From NCBI GenBank assembly GCA_001579985.1, contig LRSR01001734.1, forward strand, positions 10,001 through 30,521: DNA of 20,521 nt, written 5' to 3'. This DNA comes from Hypsibius dujardini (Eukaryota; Tardigrada; Eutardigrada; Parachela; Hypsibiidae). Shown in pieces: positions 20,001 through 20,521 of the stretch (the stretch's first letter is position 1; every line of letters starts with the position of its first letter). The notes under the pieces were generated by a model. It was not told the DNA's origin. It saw only the letters and a program-made list of their open reading frames with translations, and did not search any database. Position numbers and translations under genes: made by a program.

Positions 20001-20200
20001 TAAAAACTCCAAGAAATCTCTACTCATAGACAAATTTATATTTACCCCATTTGGCCGGACCCGGAAGCGCCATATCCACCGCCGCCACCGCTGCCAATCT
20101 GACTGCCGACTCCGTAGGATCCGCTCTGCGCTCGAACGCTGCATGCGATGTTGGTGGCGGCGTTCAAGCTCACCAGTACGAGGTATTGAAATGACAGCAT
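17028..20200 (-). CDS. Secreted silk/cuticle-like glycine-rich repeat protein, 1031 aa
   Basis: Two exons (20200-20046 and 19968-17028, TAG) total 3096 nt; the single 77-bp intron is GT-AG, and phase 2 is kept. The first exon encodes a signal peptide (MLSFQYLVLVSLNAATNIAC, cleavage near SVRAQ) preceded by an in-frame stop, which fixes the start. The mature chain is dominated by Gly, Ser, Gln and Tyr, with GGSYGGG-type motifs throughout and two tandem blocks: QTGLQ-containing units of 16-18 residues and Q(S/T)GLGGQ units of about 15. Cysteine is absent from the mature protein, and charged residues are nearly absent until the end. The C-terminus is a distinct non-repetitive tail (MASQIRSILAKPALP then VAATAGK) with the only basic cluster. 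This suggests an extruded, self-assembling extracellular material: cuticle, eggshell, adhesive or silk. The exact role is inference; such low-complexity sequence cannot be assigned by similarity. Confidence 0.85.
18003..18463 (-). repeat. Tandem QTGLQ block, nine units
   Basis: Nine units of 48-54 bp encode variants of GGQTGLQSGSGQLGGSY. Units differ by single residues at fixed positions (S, T or M after QTGLQ; S, A or G after GGSY) and by synonymous changes, so the array is under amino-acid constraint while its DNA has drifted. Confidence 0.85.
19018..19302 (-). repeat. Tandem Q(S/T)GLGGQ block, about seven units
   Basis: Units of about 45 bp encode variants of GGGQSGLGGQSGGSY. This block shares the G-x-Q-(S/T)-G-L core with the other block but lacks the GQL segment, suggesting both expanded from one ancestral motif. 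Confidence 0.8.
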
Positions 20201-20260
20201 GATGGCGAGGGCCGCTCGAAGGCCCCGAGTCAGGGAACCTTCGAAATCCGTCGGCTGTTG

Positions 20261-20340
20261 TGGCTAGACGGATGGATGGACGGGTGGACGGATAGTCGGA
20301 TGGATAGACAGACGGATGAATGGTCAAATAGGTGGACGAC
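20261..20340. repeat. GGAT/GGAC imperfect tandem array
   Basis: The plus strand shows degenerate GGATGGAC-type units between the start codon of the glycine-rich gene and its likely promoter, so the array would be in the 5' UTR or proximal promoter. Repeat-peptide frames across it are not genes. Confidence 0.75.
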
Positions 20341-20414
20341 ACGATACGTGAGGCTTAATCCCAATGGAGTCGACGACGACGACAACTTCTCAAAAAAAGG
20401 AGGCGTGTGATTTG

Positions 20415-20422
20415 TATTTATA
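20415..20422 (-). promoter_or_regulatory. Candidate TATA box (TATAAATA)
   Basis: A perfect TATAAATA on the minus strand lies about 215 nt upstream of the ATG of the glycine-rich gene. A TATA promoter is common for highly, tissue-specifically expressed structural genes. The implied 5' UTR would be about 185 nt and include the GGAT array. Confidence 0.35.
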
Positions 20423-20521
20423 TCAATTTGGGGTTGCTGCACGCATCCACCAGTGTTGGACTATGCAAAAGAGGCTGTACAATGAGATGGAGAAGAAAGA
20501 AATGAAAAGAAAGAGAAGCTC

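Noticed and set aside
1-20521. CRISPR arrays, prokaryotic mobile elements or bacterial gene transfer
   Set aside because: The direct repeats are tetranucleotide slippage arrays or coding repeats without unique spacers, and all recognised genes have spliceosomal introns.

Overview
This window is eukaryotic and almost certainly from an invertebrate animal with a compact genome. Genes are split by GT-AG introns, many of them only 58-130 bp long. Two of the recognisable genes, UFC1 (UFMylation E2) and HDHD3, are typical of metazoans, and no bacterial-style operons or ribosome-binding sites are present. Degenerate tetranucleotide arrays (ACAG/CTGT and TGAT/ATCA) fill several introns and spacers. 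A tardigrade or similar small ecdysozoan fits my impression of this repeat and intron style, but no feature here proves the taxon.

Layout, left to right. (1) 314-2148, minus: an unrecognised multi-pass membrane protein of about 388 residues in four exons. (2) 2329-6111, minus: nicotinate phosphoribosyltransferase (NAPRT), at least twelve exons, with a 144-base assembly gap hiding part of an N-terminal exon. (3) 6641-7919, plus: an unrecognised secreted Gly/Pro/Gln-rich protein, divergent from NAPRT, with a possible short isoform made by intronic polyadenylation. (4) 8561-9164, minus: a small four-exon gene for a 126-residue protein with two predicted membrane segments, visible only after splicing. 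(5) 9978-11362, minus: HDHD3-like HAD-family protein. (6) 11785-12526, plus: UFC1, divergent from HDHD3. (7) 12723-13142, minus: a frameshifted gene remnant that keeps splice sites, a stop and a poly(A) signal. (8) 13143-14834: gene-poor spacer with ATCA repeats and a long inverted repeat. (9) 14835-16185, plus: a dolichol-kinase catalytic core of only 302 residues, about 200 shorter than typical family members. (10) 16267-16713: likely hAT-type transposon debris just downstream. (11) 17028-20200, minus: a 1031-residue secreted silk-like or cuticle-like glycine-rich repeat protein.

The recognisable genes are unrelated housekeeping functions: NAD salvage, UFM1 conjugation, dolichyl phosphate synthesis for N-glycosylation, and a HAD-fold protein. 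They do not form a pathway cluster. The lineage-specific interest lies in the glycine-rich structural protein, the two unrecognised small or membrane proteins, the secreted low-complexity protein and the shortened dolichol kinase. Exon boundaries were worked out by hand from reading frame, phase and splice consensus. For every complete gene the exon lengths sum to a multiple of three; for NAPRT this cannot be tested across the gap.
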